Below are positions 16,846 to 25,426 of a stretch of DNA of 64,000 nt, piece by piece. Source of the stretch: Oceanobacillus chungangensis. GTDB lineage: Bacteria; Bacillota; Bacilli; Bacillales; Amphibacillaceae. The stretch is from the NCBI RefSeq assembly GCF_003369565.1, contig NZ_PIOD01000016.1, positions 22,581 to 86,580 of the forward strand, read 5' to 3'. Below the pieces are notes generated by a model. The model was not told where the DNA came from. It worked only from the letters and a program-made list of their open reading frames with translations, and did not search any database. Positions within the stretch are counted from its first letter, which is position 1. Each line of letters starts with the position of its first letter. A program made the translations under genes and the position numbers.

Positions 16846-17552
16846 TACATGCCTCCAAGATATGCTTGCCTGATTTCTTCACTTGCCTGCAGCTTCTCTG
16901 CAGTTCCTGAAGTAATCACAGATCCCGTTTCAATTACATATGCCCTTGTCGCAATGGATAACGCCATATGCGCATTTTGTTCGACTAATAATATGGTTGT
17001 TCCATCTCGATTAATTTCCTCAATAATATTGAAAATCGTCTTTACTAACAATGGTGCTAATCCCATTGATGGTTCGTCTAGAAGAAGCAGCTTTGGTTTT
17101 GCCATCAGCGCTCTCCCCATTGCAAGCATTTGTTGCTCTCCCCCAGACAGTGTCCCAGACAATTGCTTCTTCCGCTCAAATAATCTTGGAAACAATTCAA
17201 ACACTTTCTCAAAATCCACGCGAATCCTCTTCGTATCCTTTCGTAAGTAAGCTCCAAGCTCTAGATTTTCCTCTACGGTCATATTAGCAAACACACGGCG
17301 TCCCTCAGGTACATGGGAAATGCCTGCCTTTACGATTGTTTGAGCTTGTTTTCCAGCAATTGATTTATTGTGGTATTCAATTTTCCCCTTCTTCGGTTTT
17401 AGTAAGCCAGACAGTGTCTTTAATAATGTACTCTTACCTGCTCCGTTTGCACCAATTAATGTTACAATCTCCCCTTCATTTACGTTTAAAGAAACACCTT
17501 TCAATGCTTTAATACTTCCATAATAGACATCGATTTCCTCGACCTTAAGCAT
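16845..17552 (-). CDS. livF: Branched-chain amino acid ABC transporter ATP-binding protein LivF
   Basis: A 235-residue ATPase with Walker A GANGAGKST, signature LSGGEQQMLAMGRALM, Walker B LLLLDEPSMGLAP and the LivF-specific end EEIRQAYLGG. It energises branched-chain amino acid import with LivG, LivH, LivM and the binding protein. I placed the start at ATG 17552 (reading MLKVEEIDVYYG), with GAGGAGG nine bases upstream. It overlaps the livG stop by eight bases. It is the last gene of livKHMGF. Confidence 0.95.
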   Translation of the reverse strand: MLKVEEIDVYYGSIKALKGVSLNVNEGEIVTLIGANGAGKSTLLKTLSGLLKPKKGKIEYHNKSIAGKQAQTIVKAGISHVPEGRRVFANMTVEENLELGAYLRKDTKRIRVDFEKVFELFPRLFERKKQLSGTLSGGEQQMLAMGRALMAKPKLLLLDEPSMGLAPLLVKTIFNIIEEINRDGTTILLVEQNAHMALSIATRAYVIETGSVITSGTAEKLQASEEIRQAYLGGM

Positions 17553-18333
17553 GATTGCTAACGACCTCCTCACCGAGATACGCTTCAATTACCTTGGGAT
17601 GATTTCGCACTTCATTTGGTGTCCCTTCTGCAATAAGCAGACCATGATCGAGTACCGAGATACGCTCACATATTCCCATTACTAGCTTCATATCATGCTC
17701 GATTAGGAGAATGGTCAAATTAAATTGTTCTCGAATAAAGGAAATTAACTCCATCAATTCTTTTGTTTCCTTAGGATTCATACCTGCCGCTGGTTCATCG
17801 AGTAAGAGTAATTCCGGACCAGCTGCAAGTGCCCGCGCAATCTCTAACCTTCTCTGCTCGCCATATGGTAGATTCTTTGCCTTTTCATCCTTCACCTTAT
17901 CCAATTGAAAAATTTTGAGGAAATCAATTGCCTTCGCTTCCATCTCCTGCTCTCCGATAAAGTGCTTTTGCAAACGAAAAATAGAACTTAGTATAGAATG
18001 ACTTGCTAACGAATGATATGCGACCTTTACATTATCTAATACGGACTGCTCATTGAAGAGACGGACATTTTGGAAGGTACGGCTTATCCCTTTGCGTGTC
18101 ACCTTATATGGTGCAAGTCCGTTAATTCTTTCATCATTAAATGTTATTTCACCCTCTGTTGGCGTATACACCCCAGTTAATAGATTGAAGACCGTTGTTT
18201 TTCCAGCGCCATTTGGTCCAATTAGCCCTATCAACTCCCCCGGATAGAGCTCCAGATTAAAGCCAGCCACTGCCTTTAATCCACCGAAACTAATCCCAAC
18301 TTGACTGACATTTAGTATCGGCTTAGCCTCCAT
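17545..18333 (-). CDS. livG: Branched-chain amino acid ABC transporter ATP-binding protein LivG
   Basis: A 262-residue ATPase with Walker A GPNGAGKTT (about 39-47), signature LPYGEQRRLEIARALA (the LivG variant), Walker B LLLLDEPAAGMN and the C-terminal VIEAYLGEE. It is the second ATPase of the Liv importer. It overlaps the livM stop by 11 bases and the livF start by eight, which indicates tight translational coupling. Confidence 0.95.
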   Translation of the reverse strand: MEAKPILNVSQVGISFGGLKAVAGFNLELYPGELIGLIGPNGAGKTTVFNLLTGVYTPTEGEITFNDERINGLAPYKVTRKGISRTFQNVRLFNEQSVLDNVKVAYHSLASHSILSSIFRLQKHFIGEQEMEAKAIDFLKIFQLDKVKDEKAKNLPYGEQRRLEIARALAAGPELLLLDEPAAGMNPKETKELMELISFIREQFNLTILLIEHDMKLVMGICERISVLDHGLLIAEGTPNEVRNHPKVIEAYLGEEVVSNHA

Positions 18334-19276
18334 ACTGATTCCCTCCCTTTACCCTTCCCCATTTTCCGAAGTAATCCGTTATTTCTCGTGTTCCCATCAA
18401 TCCTTGTGGACGATAAAGCATGACCATAACAAGTACTAGGCTATAAATTATCATCCGTGTCTCGGGAAGCCCTTGGAGAAAAGTGGATACAATTGTTAGT
18501 AAAATTGCGGAAACAACTGCACCAGATAAACTTCCTAACCCGCCCAATACAACAAAAATCAAAATATCAAAGGATTTCAAAAAACCAAAGTTCACCGGTT
18601 GTATGATATAGAAATTATGCGCATATAAACCTCCCGCAATCCCGGCAAAAAAGGATCCGATTACAAACGCTGCAACTTTATAATAGGTTGTATTTATTCC
18701 CATTGCATCTGCAGCAATTTCATTTTCACGAATGGAAATACACGCACGACCATGTCTCGAATTTGTAAAATTTGCGATGACAACAATCGTGAGGATTAAG
18801 CAAAGAAAGGATGTTGTCCATGTCGTTGCATGAGTAACTTGCATTCCTGCCGCTCCACCAACATAATCAATATTTAAAAAAATGATCCGAATGATTTCAG
18901 CAAAACCAAGTGTGGCAATTGCTAAATAATCCCCGCGCAGACGTAAGCTAGGAACACCAACAACTAATCCTGCTAAAGCTGCAACAATTCCTCCAGCTAT
19001 TAACGCAACGGAAAAAGGCATGCCAAGCTTCATCGTCATTATCGCCGATATATATGCACCAAGCGCTAGAAATCCTGCATGACCAATTGAGAATTGCCCT
19101 GTAATCCCAATTACTAAATGCAGGCTCACAGCTAGAATAATATTAATACAAATAAAGATGAGGGTATTTGTATAAAACGGATTTAACATTGCGGTCGAAA
19201 TGAGCAGTTGAATAATACCGTAGAACACAAATGCTAGTACGATAGAAAACCAAAATGTATTCACTTTTTTCAACAT
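18323..19276 (-). CDS. livM: Branched-chain amino acid ABC transporter permease LivM
   Basis: A 317-residue membrane permease with about nine hydrophobic helices. It carries the LivM motifs SLHLVIGITGQFSIGHAGFLALGAY and SIRENEIAADAMGINTTYYKVAAF (the EAA-like cytoplasmic loop). It heterodimerises with LivH as the membrane channel. It begins eight bases after livH and overlaps livG. Confidence 0.95.
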   Translation of the reverse strand: MLKKVNTFWFSIVLAFVFYGIIQLLISTAMLNPFYTNTLIFICINIILAVSLHLVIGITGQFSIGHAGFLALGAYISAIMTMKLGMPFSVALIAGGIVAALAGLVVGVPSLRLRGDYLAIATLGFAEIIRIIFLNIDYVGGAAGMQVTHATTWTTSFLCLILTIVVIANFTNSRHGRACISIRENEIAADAMGINTTYYKVAAFVIGSFFAGIAGGLYAHNFYIIQPVNFGFLKSFDILIFVVLGGLGSLSGAVVSAILLTIVSTFLQGLPETRMIIYSLVLVMVMLYRPQGLMGTREITDYFGKWGRVKGGNQYGG

Positions 19277-19284
19277 GATAGCAC

Positions 19285-20160
19285 CTACACTTTCTCCTTC
19301 GAATTTTTCCCAAAGATGCCTGAAGGTCTAAAGATGAGGATTAAAATTAAAATAATAAATGCTGCTGCATCTCTCCATAAGGAAAGTCCAAGCGCACTTA
19401 CAACCGTTTCTACAATTCCTAATACAAATCCACCAATAACTGCTCCGGGAATAATGCCGATTCCACCTAAAACTGCGGCAATAAAAGCCTTTAGTCCGGG
19501 AATGATTCCCATCAGAGGTTCAATTTTTGTATAGTAAACACCAAAGATTACCCCTGCAGCCCCTGCAAGTGCAGAACCAATTGCAAACGTAGCAGAAATC
19601 GTATTATTTACGTTAATCCCCATTAATTTTGCTGCATCTGGATCAAATGAAACAGCCCGCATTGCTTTGCCAATCTTCGTTCGATGGACAATAAATTGCA
19701 GGATTATCATAAGTACGACAGAAACCAAAAGAATGAGGAGTGATTGACTGCTAATTTGTACACCAAATATATCAAATGATCGGTTTGGCAATACATTCGG
19801 ATATGCCTCCGGTTGTGCACCACGAATATAGATAACGACATATTGAATTAATAAGGAGACCCCAATTGCTGTAATCAAAGCCGCAATTCTTGTAGAGCTT
19901 CGCAGCCGTTTATACGCAATACGTTCAATCAACACACCGAACACCGCACAAACCGCCATTGATAAGATAAGCGCTGGAAAAAATCCAAGTCCCCAAAATG
20001 CAATTGCATAAAATCCTGTAAACGAGCCAATCATAAATACTTCACCATGGGCGAAATTAATTAGCTTAATAATTCCATATACCATGGTATACCCAAGGGC
20101 AATTAATGCATAAATACTGCCGAGTGATATCCCATTAAAAAGCTGCTGTAGCCATTCCAT
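19285..20160 (-). CDS. livH: Branched-chain amino acid ABC transporter permease LivH
   Basis: A 291-residue permease with the N-terminal LivH signature (YALIALGYTMVYGIIKLINFAHGEVFMIG) and an EAA-like loop at about residues 175-190 (MRAVSFDPDAAKLMGINV). It forms the membrane pore with LivM. A hairpin lies between it and the upstream binding-protein gene, which may lower its expression relative to that gene. Confidence 0.95.
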   Translation of the reverse strand: MEWLQQLFNGISLGSIYALIALGYTMVYGIIKLINFAHGEVFMIGSFTGFYAIAFWGLGFFPALILSMAVCAVFGVLIERIAYKRLRSSTRIAALITAIGVSLLIQYVVIYIRGAQPEAYPNVLPNRSFDIFGVQISSQSLLILLVSVVLMIILQFIVHRTKIGKAMRAVSFDPDAAKLMGINVNNTISATFAIGSALAGAAGVIFGVYYTKIEPLMGIIPGLKAFIAAVLGGIGIIPGAVIGGFVLGIVETVVSALGLSLWRDAAAFIILILILIFRPSGIFGKNSKEKV

Positions 20161-20191
20161 CGTTTCTCACCCCTATAAATCATGAGTTTAA

Positions 20192-20219
20192 AAATGGGAG
20201 AAGCATCCTTCTCCCATTC
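20192..20219 (-). terminator. Attenuating hairpin between livK and livH
   Basis: AATGGGAGAAG pairs with CTTCTCCCATT around a four-base loop, followed by TTTTAAA on the minus strand. Partial termination here would give more binding protein than permease, as is common in such operons. Confidence 0.7.
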
Positions 20220-20276
20220 ACAAAAATTATTTATTGTTAAACTTAAATAAATGCAAGCATTTTTACTTTTCATTTA

Positions 20277-21458
20277 TTACGGATTAATTTTTGTTTTAAA
20301 AACTTGCTCCCCATCAACATATTCTAGGATTGTTGCCGATTTAATTGGATTATGATCCTTATCAATCGTAACAACTCCTGAAACTAGCTTAATATCCTTC
20401 GTTTCTTCTAGTGCGTCTTTTATTGCAGTAGAATCTGTACTTCCTGCACGCTCGATTGCATCAGCTAATAAGTAGACAGAATCATAGCCAAGTGCATGGA
20501 AGGCGTTTGGGGATGCTCCATCATATTCTTCTTTATATCTAGTTACAAAATTTTGAATGGTTTCATCTGGATCTTCTGATGAATAGTGGTTCGTAATAAA
20601 TGTATTATTTAATGCATCAGCACCAGCCAACTCTACAAGTGTAGGAGAGTCCCAACCATCTGCCCCCATAAGAGGAACCTCAATTCCCATTTCCCGGGCT
20701 TGTTTAATAATTAATCCTACCTCTTCATAATATCCAGGAATAAAAATGAATTCTGGATCTGCAGACTGAATACGAGTTAACGTCGAACGAAAGTCGGTAT
20801 CCTTGGCAACATAAGCCTCTTCTGCCACAATCGTTCCACCTGCTGCTTCAAACGTTTCCTTGAAAGCCGTACCTAATCCTTTCGCATAATCACTCGCATT
20901 ATCTGCTAAAATGGCAGCGTTTTTAATCCCTAACTCATCGATTGCAAAATTTGCTGCTACGGTTCCTTGGAACGGATCAATATAGGATGTACGGAAAACA
21001 AATTCATTCAATGTTCCATCATCCTGAATCGTCACATTTGGACTCGTTCCAGAAGGAGAAAGCAGTATCGTCTCCGTATCATTTGCAATTTGCGCCTGGG
21101 CTAATGTATTCCCACTCGTTGCAGCACCAATTATTGCAGTAACCTTATCTTGACTCGTTAATTTAATTGCCGCATTCGTTGCTTCTGCTGCATCTGATTT
21201 ATTATCAACTTTAGTCACCTTTATTTGTTTCCCATCAATTCCACCAGCTTCGTTTATCTCCTCAACAGCTAGCTCGATCCCTTCTGTATCTGACTGCCCA
21301 TAAGATGCAACCGCCCCAGACAGCTCCATATTCACACCAATATGAACTGTATCTCCGCCACCATCACCAGAAGCACCTGAACCTCCTGTACCACAAGCAG
21401 CAAGTATCATTCCAAGAAAACTTAAGGCGAAAAGAACATTTATTACGTTCTTATTCAT
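20277..21458 (-). CDS. livK: Branched-chain amino acid ABC transporter substrate-binding lipoprotein
   Basis: A 393-residue type-I periplasmic-binding-fold lipoprotein. The signal sequence ends in the lipobox MILAACG. A Gly-rich linker and the receptor domain (VHIGVNMELSGAVASYGQSDTEGIELAVEEIN) follow. It captures Leu, Ile, Val or related amino acids outside the membrane. It heads the livKHMGF operon. A CodY-like box lies about 80-93 bases upstream, consistent with repression when branched-chain amino acids are plentiful. Confidence 0.93.
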   Translation of the reverse strand: MNKNVINVLFALSFLGMILAACGTGGSGASGDGGGDTVHIGVNMELSGAVASYGQSDTEGIELAVEEINEAGGIDGKQIKVTKVDNKSDAAEATNAAIKLTSQDKVTAIIGAATSGNTLAQAQIANDTETILLSPSGTSPNVTIQDDGTLNEFVFRTSYIDPFQGTVAANFAIDELGIKNAAILADNASDYAKGLGTAFKETFEAAGGTIVAEEAYVAKDTDFRSTLTRIQSADPEFIFIPGYYEEVGLIIKQAREMGIEVPLMGADGWDSPTLVELAGADALNNTFITNHYSSEDPDETIQNFVTRYKEEYDGASPNAFHALGYDSVYLLADAIERAGSTDSTAIKDALEETKDIKLVSGVVTIDKDHNPIKSATILEYVDGEQVFKTKINP

Positions 21459-21536
21459 GACTAAATTCCCCCTCCTACATTATCTTTTCCAGATATTCAT
21501 ATCATGCTGCTTCTCTATTTATGCACTATTCTGACT

Positions 21537-21551
21537 AATTATCTGAAAATA
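21537..21551 (-). promoter_or_regulatory. CodY-like box upstream of livK
   Basis: On the minus strand TATTTTCAGATAATT matches the CodY consensus AATTTTCWGAAAATT at 13 of 15 positions. It lies upstream of a branched-chain amino acid uptake operon, a typical CodY target. Confidence 0.5.
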
Positions 21552-21664
21552 GAACATTTACTAATTATTTCATTAATTTATAATATTATAAATCTAAATA
21601 GATAGTTAGTCCAGCTATTTCTGTCATTTAATTTTGCAGTATATGTTGCTCGATTGATATAAAA

Positions 21665-21810
21665 TGTGGACTAGTTAGGTGCTCTCTAGCCTATCGCTCC
21701 GAAAATACACCTCAAGCACCTTAGGGGCTGGTGCAAATTTTACAATTTTTATTGAAAATCTTACTATACAGTTGAAATAGCACTTCCGCTCACATAGCCG
21801 TTTTTCTTTG
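21665..21810 (+). repeat. Interspersed repeat, family 1, copy D (degenerate)
   Basis: It keeps CTCCGAAAATACACC, TAGGGGCTGGTGCAA and a later CACTTCCGCTCACATAG segment resembling the tail of the long copies, but most of the core is gone. It lies between the divergent liv and met operons. Confidence 0.5.
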
Positions 21811-21869
21811 CTGTAGTTCACTAAACCCAACACCAGAATTATCAGAATTGCACAACTTAAAATTTTCCA

Positions 21870-21898
21870 TTGACTTAATCAAATTTTGAATCTATTAT
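21870..21898 (+). promoter_or_regulatory. Sigma-A promoter of the S-box/metNIQ operon
   Basis: TTGACT at 21870-21875, a 17-base spacer and TATTAT at 21893-21898 place the transcription start just before the SAM aptamer. Confidence 0.75.
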
Positions 21899-21937
21899 TA
21901 GATTTAAATCTTAAGAAAATTACATAGTAATACATCA

Positions 21938-22111
21938 TTTCTTATCAAGAGAGACTGAGGGATAGGCCCGATGACGTCTCGGCAACAGGTTCTTTTTAGA
22001 ATACTGTGCCAATTCCTACAAATGCTTCGGCATTTGAAAGATGAGAAAAAGATGGCTTCTAATAAATAGAATCCCTCTTTTCTTATCTGCATAAGAAAAG
22101 GGGATTTTTTC
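21938..22111 (+). promoter_or_regulatory. SAM-I (S-box) riboswitch with terminator, controls metNIQ
   Basis: The aptamer (about 21938-22048) shows CTTATCAAGAGAGACTGAGG, GGCCCGATGACGTCTCGGCAA, GTGCCAATTCCTACA and the closing GATGAGAAA strand. The terminator hairpin at 22071-22104, with CTTTTCTTAT pairing ATAAGAAAAG, is followed by TTTTTT. SAM binding should end transcription before metN. Confidence 0.96.
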
Positions 22112-22145
22112 GTTTTATCTCAATAATATTCAGGGGGAACAACAA

Positions 22146-23171
22146 ATGATTGAATTTAAGGATGTATCCAAGACCTTTACTTTAGGCAAGCGAGAAGTAC
22201 ATGCGGTTAAAAATGTTTCCCTTACGATCAATAAGGGAGAAATTTTTGGGATAATCGGTTTTAGTGGTGCTGGTAAAAGTACCTTGTTACGCCTCGTAAA
22301 CATGTTAGAACGGCCTTCATCTGGTTCTGTGCTGATCCAAGATATTGATGTAAGCAAATTATCAGCAAAGGATTTACGAACCAGGCGCAGGAATATTGGG
22401 ATGATCTTTCAAAACTTTAATCTATTCAATTCTCGTACCGTTGCAGGAAACATTGCCTATCCATTAAAATTAGCCGGTGCATCTAAGAAGGAAATAAATG
22501 CACGAGTAACGGAATTACTAAATTTTGTCGGATTAGCTGAGAAAGCAAAAGATTATCCAGACCAATTATCCGGTGGGCAAAAACAGCGTGTTGGGATTGC
22601 CCGAGCACTTGCAACATCTCCAGATATTCTAATCTGTGACGAAGCAACTTCTGCATTGGATCCGGAGACTACTGCCGACATTCTAAAACTATTAAAAAAG
22701 GTTAACAAAGACTTAGGGATTACAATTTTATTAATAACCCATGAAATGCATGTCATCCAGTCTATTTGCGATAAAGTGGCAGTTATGGAGGATGGGGAAG
22801 TAATCGAATCTGGTAATGTTTTCGAGACATTCACAGATCCACAGCATACAACCACACAGCGTTTCATTCGCTCGGTTCAACAAGATCTGCCATCTGAAAC
22901 AATATTAAAAGAATGGCATGCAAGTGGTGGTGGTACATTGTATCGCGTCATTTTTAAAGGGGAAATCACAAATAACCCTGTTTTATCAACGGTAACAAGA
23001 AAGCATGATGTTGATTTCAATATCGTTTATGGTTCTGTAAGGGAATTACAAGAAAGATTGTTTGGTAATTTAATCGTCTCATTCATTGGCGAACAGAAAC
23101 AGATTGATATCGTACGAAATGAACTGAAAACATTAGTAGATATAGAGGAGGTCATTGTCAATGAACGTTGA
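22146..23171 (+). CDS. metN: Methionine ABC transporter ATP-binding protein MetN
   Basis: A 341-residue ATPase with Walker A GFSGAGKST, signature LSGGQKQRVGIARALA, Walker B ILICDEATSALDPET and the C-terminal NIL/ACT-like domain (from about residue 265) typical of MetN, which binds methionine for feedback inhibition. It energises uptake of D/L-methionine with MetI and MetQ. GGGGGAACAACAA precedes the ATG. The stop overlaps the metI start by 11 bases. S-box controlled. Confidence 0.97.
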   Translation: MIEFKDVSKTFTLGKREVHAVKNVSLTINKGEIFGIIGFSGAGKSTLLRLVNMLERPSSGSVLIQDIDVSKLSAKDLRTRRRNIGMIFQNFNLFNSRTVAGNIAYPLKLAGASKKEINARVTELLNFVGLAEKAKDYPDQLSGGQKQRVGIARALATSPDILICDEATSALDPETTADILKLLKKVNKDLGITILLITHEMHVIQSICDKVAVMEDGEVIESGNVFETFTDPQHTTTQRFIRSVQQDLPSETILKEWHASGGGTLYRVIFKGEITNNPVLSTVTRKHDVDFNIVYGSVRELQERLFGNLIVSFIGEQKQIDIVRNELKTLVDIEEVIVNER

Positions 23172-23823
23172 TTGGTCCACATTCTGGCCACGAATAGTAG
23201 AAGCAACCGGGGAAACACTAATCATGGTAGTTGCCACACTCATTTTTGGCTCTATTATTGGTATCACCATTGGCCTATTAGTCTATGTAACTAGAGAAAA
23301 TAACATTTTAGAAAACAAGATTGTCTTTCAAATCTTAAACGTCATTATAAATATCATTCGACCGGTACCATTTATTATCTTCTTAGTAGCCATCTCTCCA
23401 CTAACGAGAATGGTTGTTGGGACGTCAATCGGAACTGCGGCAGCTATTTTCCCAATGACGATTGTAGCAAGCTTTACCGTTGCCCGTGTCGTTGAGAATA
23501 ACTTAGTTAGTATCGATCCCGGCGTTATCGAAGCGGCACAAGCAATGGGAGCAAGCCCATTACGCATTATCTTTACCGTTCTAATTCCGGAAGCACTTGG
23601 TCCACTTGTTTTAGGACTTACGTTTGTTTCCATCAGTCTCATCGACTTCTCAGCTGTTGCAGGTACTGTCGGCGGAGGAGGACTCGGGCATATCGCAATG
23701 ACATACGGTTACCAAAGATTTGATACAAGTGTCATGGTCGTTACCGTCATCATCCTAATCGTGCTAGTACAGCTCGCACAGTGGCTCGGCAACACCCTAT
23801 CAAGGAAAATCATGCGTCGATAA
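23161..23823 (+). CDS. metI: Methionine ABC transporter permease MetI
   Basis: A 220-residue permease with about five membrane helices and the binding-protein-dependent EAA loop (VIEAAQAMGASPLRIIFTVLIPEA). ATG 23161 is the start, with GAGGAGGT eight bases upstream; the TTG six bases earlier lacks a proper spacing. It forms the homodimeric channel of the MetNIQ importer. Downstream, a family-1 repeat fills the 389-base gap to metQ. Confidence 0.97.
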   Translation: MNVDWSTFWPRIVEATGETLIMVVATLIFGSIIGITIGLLVYVTRENNILENKIVFQILNVIINIIRPVPFIIFLVAISPLTRMVVGTSIGTAAAIFPMTIVASFTVARVVENNLVSIDPGVIEAAQAMGASPLRIIFTVLIPEALGPLVLGLTFVSISLIDFSAVAGTVGGGGLGHIAMTYGYQRFDTSVMVVTVIILIVLVQLAQWLGNTLSRKIMRR

Positions 23824-23843
23824 AGACCAAACAGATATGAGAG

Positions 23844-24150
23844 CGCACGTGCCATTCGCTCTGGAAATACACTTCGCTTTCCGCGGGCGGCTGGTGAGCC
23901 TCCTCGTGCTACGCACTTCGTAGTCTCACCGAGGCCTTTCCTCCCGCAGGAGTCTTCGTGTATTTCCTACGCTGGGATTGCGCATTTACAAAAATGTTTA
24001 TCCACTCCTTCATAAGAGGGAATGTATTGCGCTCTTACGGCCGTTGATTGTAGTGTAGACAGGAGACTCCTGCTTGGTTCAGCTCGAACCCACGGATAAC
24101 GACTGTCCTTCGCCGCAATCAGCTCATGCGCCTAGTTCGCAGTTTAACTA
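23844..24150 (+). repeat. Interspersed repeat, family 1, copy E (best-preserved)
   Basis: GGAAATACACTTCGCTTTCC at the left and GTGTATTTCC at the right are inverted, as are TCCGCGGG and CCCGCAGGA. The core reads GGCTGGTGAGCC with an inner GTAGTCTCACC arm. A tail module (GTTGATTGTAG, GACAGGAGACTCC) ends at CTAGTTCGCAGTTTA. It lies within the metNIQ operon. Confidence 0.85.
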
Positions 24151-24212
24151 ATTAGCAACAAAATATACGTAATTAACCTATTGTAAATACAAATAAAAGG
24201 AGCAATTTAAAG

Positions 24213-25073
24213 ATGAAAAAGTTATGGATTTTAGGCTTAGCGCTTATTACAGTTTTAGTGCTTGCTGCTTGTGGCAGCAATGATTCAAGTGACGGAAAAT
24301 CAATTAAAGTAACAATCGGTGTTAACGGGTCTGATGGTGCACAGTGGCCAATTCTAAAAGAAAAAGCTGCAGAAGAAGGAATTGAAATTGAACTTGTGGA
24401 ATTTGCCGATTACACATTACCAAATAATGCATTAGCACAAGGTGAAGTTGACCTAAATGCATTTCAGCATTTTTCTTTCCTTTCCCAATATGTAAATGAA
24501 AGCGGAGAGGACATTGTCCCAATCGGCTCGACCATGTTCGCACCTTTAGGCGTTTATTCTGAAAAAATTGAAGATATTTCTGAGTTGAAGGAAGGCGATA
24601 AGATTGCTATTCCAGATGATCCTTCTAACCAAGCTCGAGCGCTTCGCCTTCTGGAAAGTGCTGATTTAATAACACTTGCAGATGATTTCGGATTATTCGG
24701 TGACCCGAGTAAAATTACCGATAATCCACTAAATCTAGAAATTATTCCGATGACAGCACAACAAACACCACGTGTATTACCAGATGTTGCAGCTGCCATT
24801 ATTAATAACGGAATTGCTGGTCAAGCAGGATTCTCTCCAGGCGAGGACCCAATTTATAAAGAATCTGCCGAAGATGAAAGCATTTATCCTTATGTCAACC
24901 TAATCGCTGCACGTGGCGAAGATAAAGATAATGAAACCTACAAACGAATTGTCGAACTATACCAAGAGGAAGATATTGAAAAAGCAGTGGAAGAAGATAC
25001 CAAAGGTGGTTCATACTTAATCAAATTAACACAAGAAGAAATGGATAAAGCAATGGAAGACTCACAACAATAA
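24213..25073 (+). CDS. metQ: Methionine-binding lipoprotein MetQ
   Basis: A 286-residue NlpA-family lipoprotein. The signal sequence ends in the lipobox VLAACG. The mature part has the conserved NLPA motifs VELVEFADYTLPNNALAQGEVDLNAFQHFSFL and IAIPDDPSNQARALRLLE. It delivers methionine to MetNI at the outer face of the membrane. AAAGGAGCAATTTAAAG precedes the ATG. It lies 389 bases after metI with an intervening repeat but no clear terminator, so cotranscription is likely though perhaps reduced. Confidence 0.96.
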   Translation: MKKLWILGLALITVLVLAACGSNDSSDGKSIKVTIGVNGSDGAQWPILKEKAAEEGIEIELVEFADYTLPNNALAQGEVDLNAFQHFSFLSQYVNESGEDIVPIGSTMFAPLGVYSEKIEDISELKEGDKIAIPDDPSNQARALRLLESADLITLADDFGLFGDPSKITDNPLNLEIIPMTAQQTPRVLPDVAAAIINNGIAGQAGFSPGEDPIYKESAEDESIYPYVNLIAARGEDKDNETYKRIVELYQEEDIEKAVEEDTKGGSYLIKLTQEEMDKAMEDSQQ

Positions 25074-25078
25074 GAGCA

Positions 25079-25390
25079 AAGTGGAAGCGACCATTTGTGC
25101 TGTGTACGGACTGCGCTCCGTTGTTTAGGGAGGTTCAACTTTTCGAACATTGCTTCGTAGGATATAGGAAACATGCCCTTGCAATTTTGCGGTATTGTAC
25201 GTTTGGCAAAGCCCGCTTTTAGTCGGCCTTCCTTAAGTACCAGAATCGATGTTGACTTCCACCACAAAGGGATAAGTGCGACTAAGCCTCATTTGTAACC
25301 AATCGACAAGTCTTCTTTATCGTACTTAGGTGAAAGAAGTCTCGCTGGGTGCCGGAACCGGACGTGGCTGCTCTTGTCAGGTGAATTAAA
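25079..25390 (+). repeat. Interspersed intergenic repeat, family 2, copy 1 (long form)
   Basis: It opens GTGGAAGCGACCATTTGTGCTG and GTGTACGG and closes GAAGTCTCGCTGGGTGCC, GGACGTGGCTGCTCTTGTCA and GAATTAAAATAG, matching the shorter copy at 29.3 kb. The interior of about 190 bases is absent from that copy. It occupies the gap between metQ and the M20 amidohydrolase gene. Confidence 0.75.
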
Positions 25391-25426
25391 ATAGGAAAAT
25401 ATTTATATAAATAGGGGGAGTTTGAA

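Noticed and set aside
25079-25390. Possible structured regulatory RNA between metQ and the M20 gene
   Set aside because: Its ends match another intergenic copy near 29.3 kb behind an unrelated gene, so it is better explained as a dispersed repeat.
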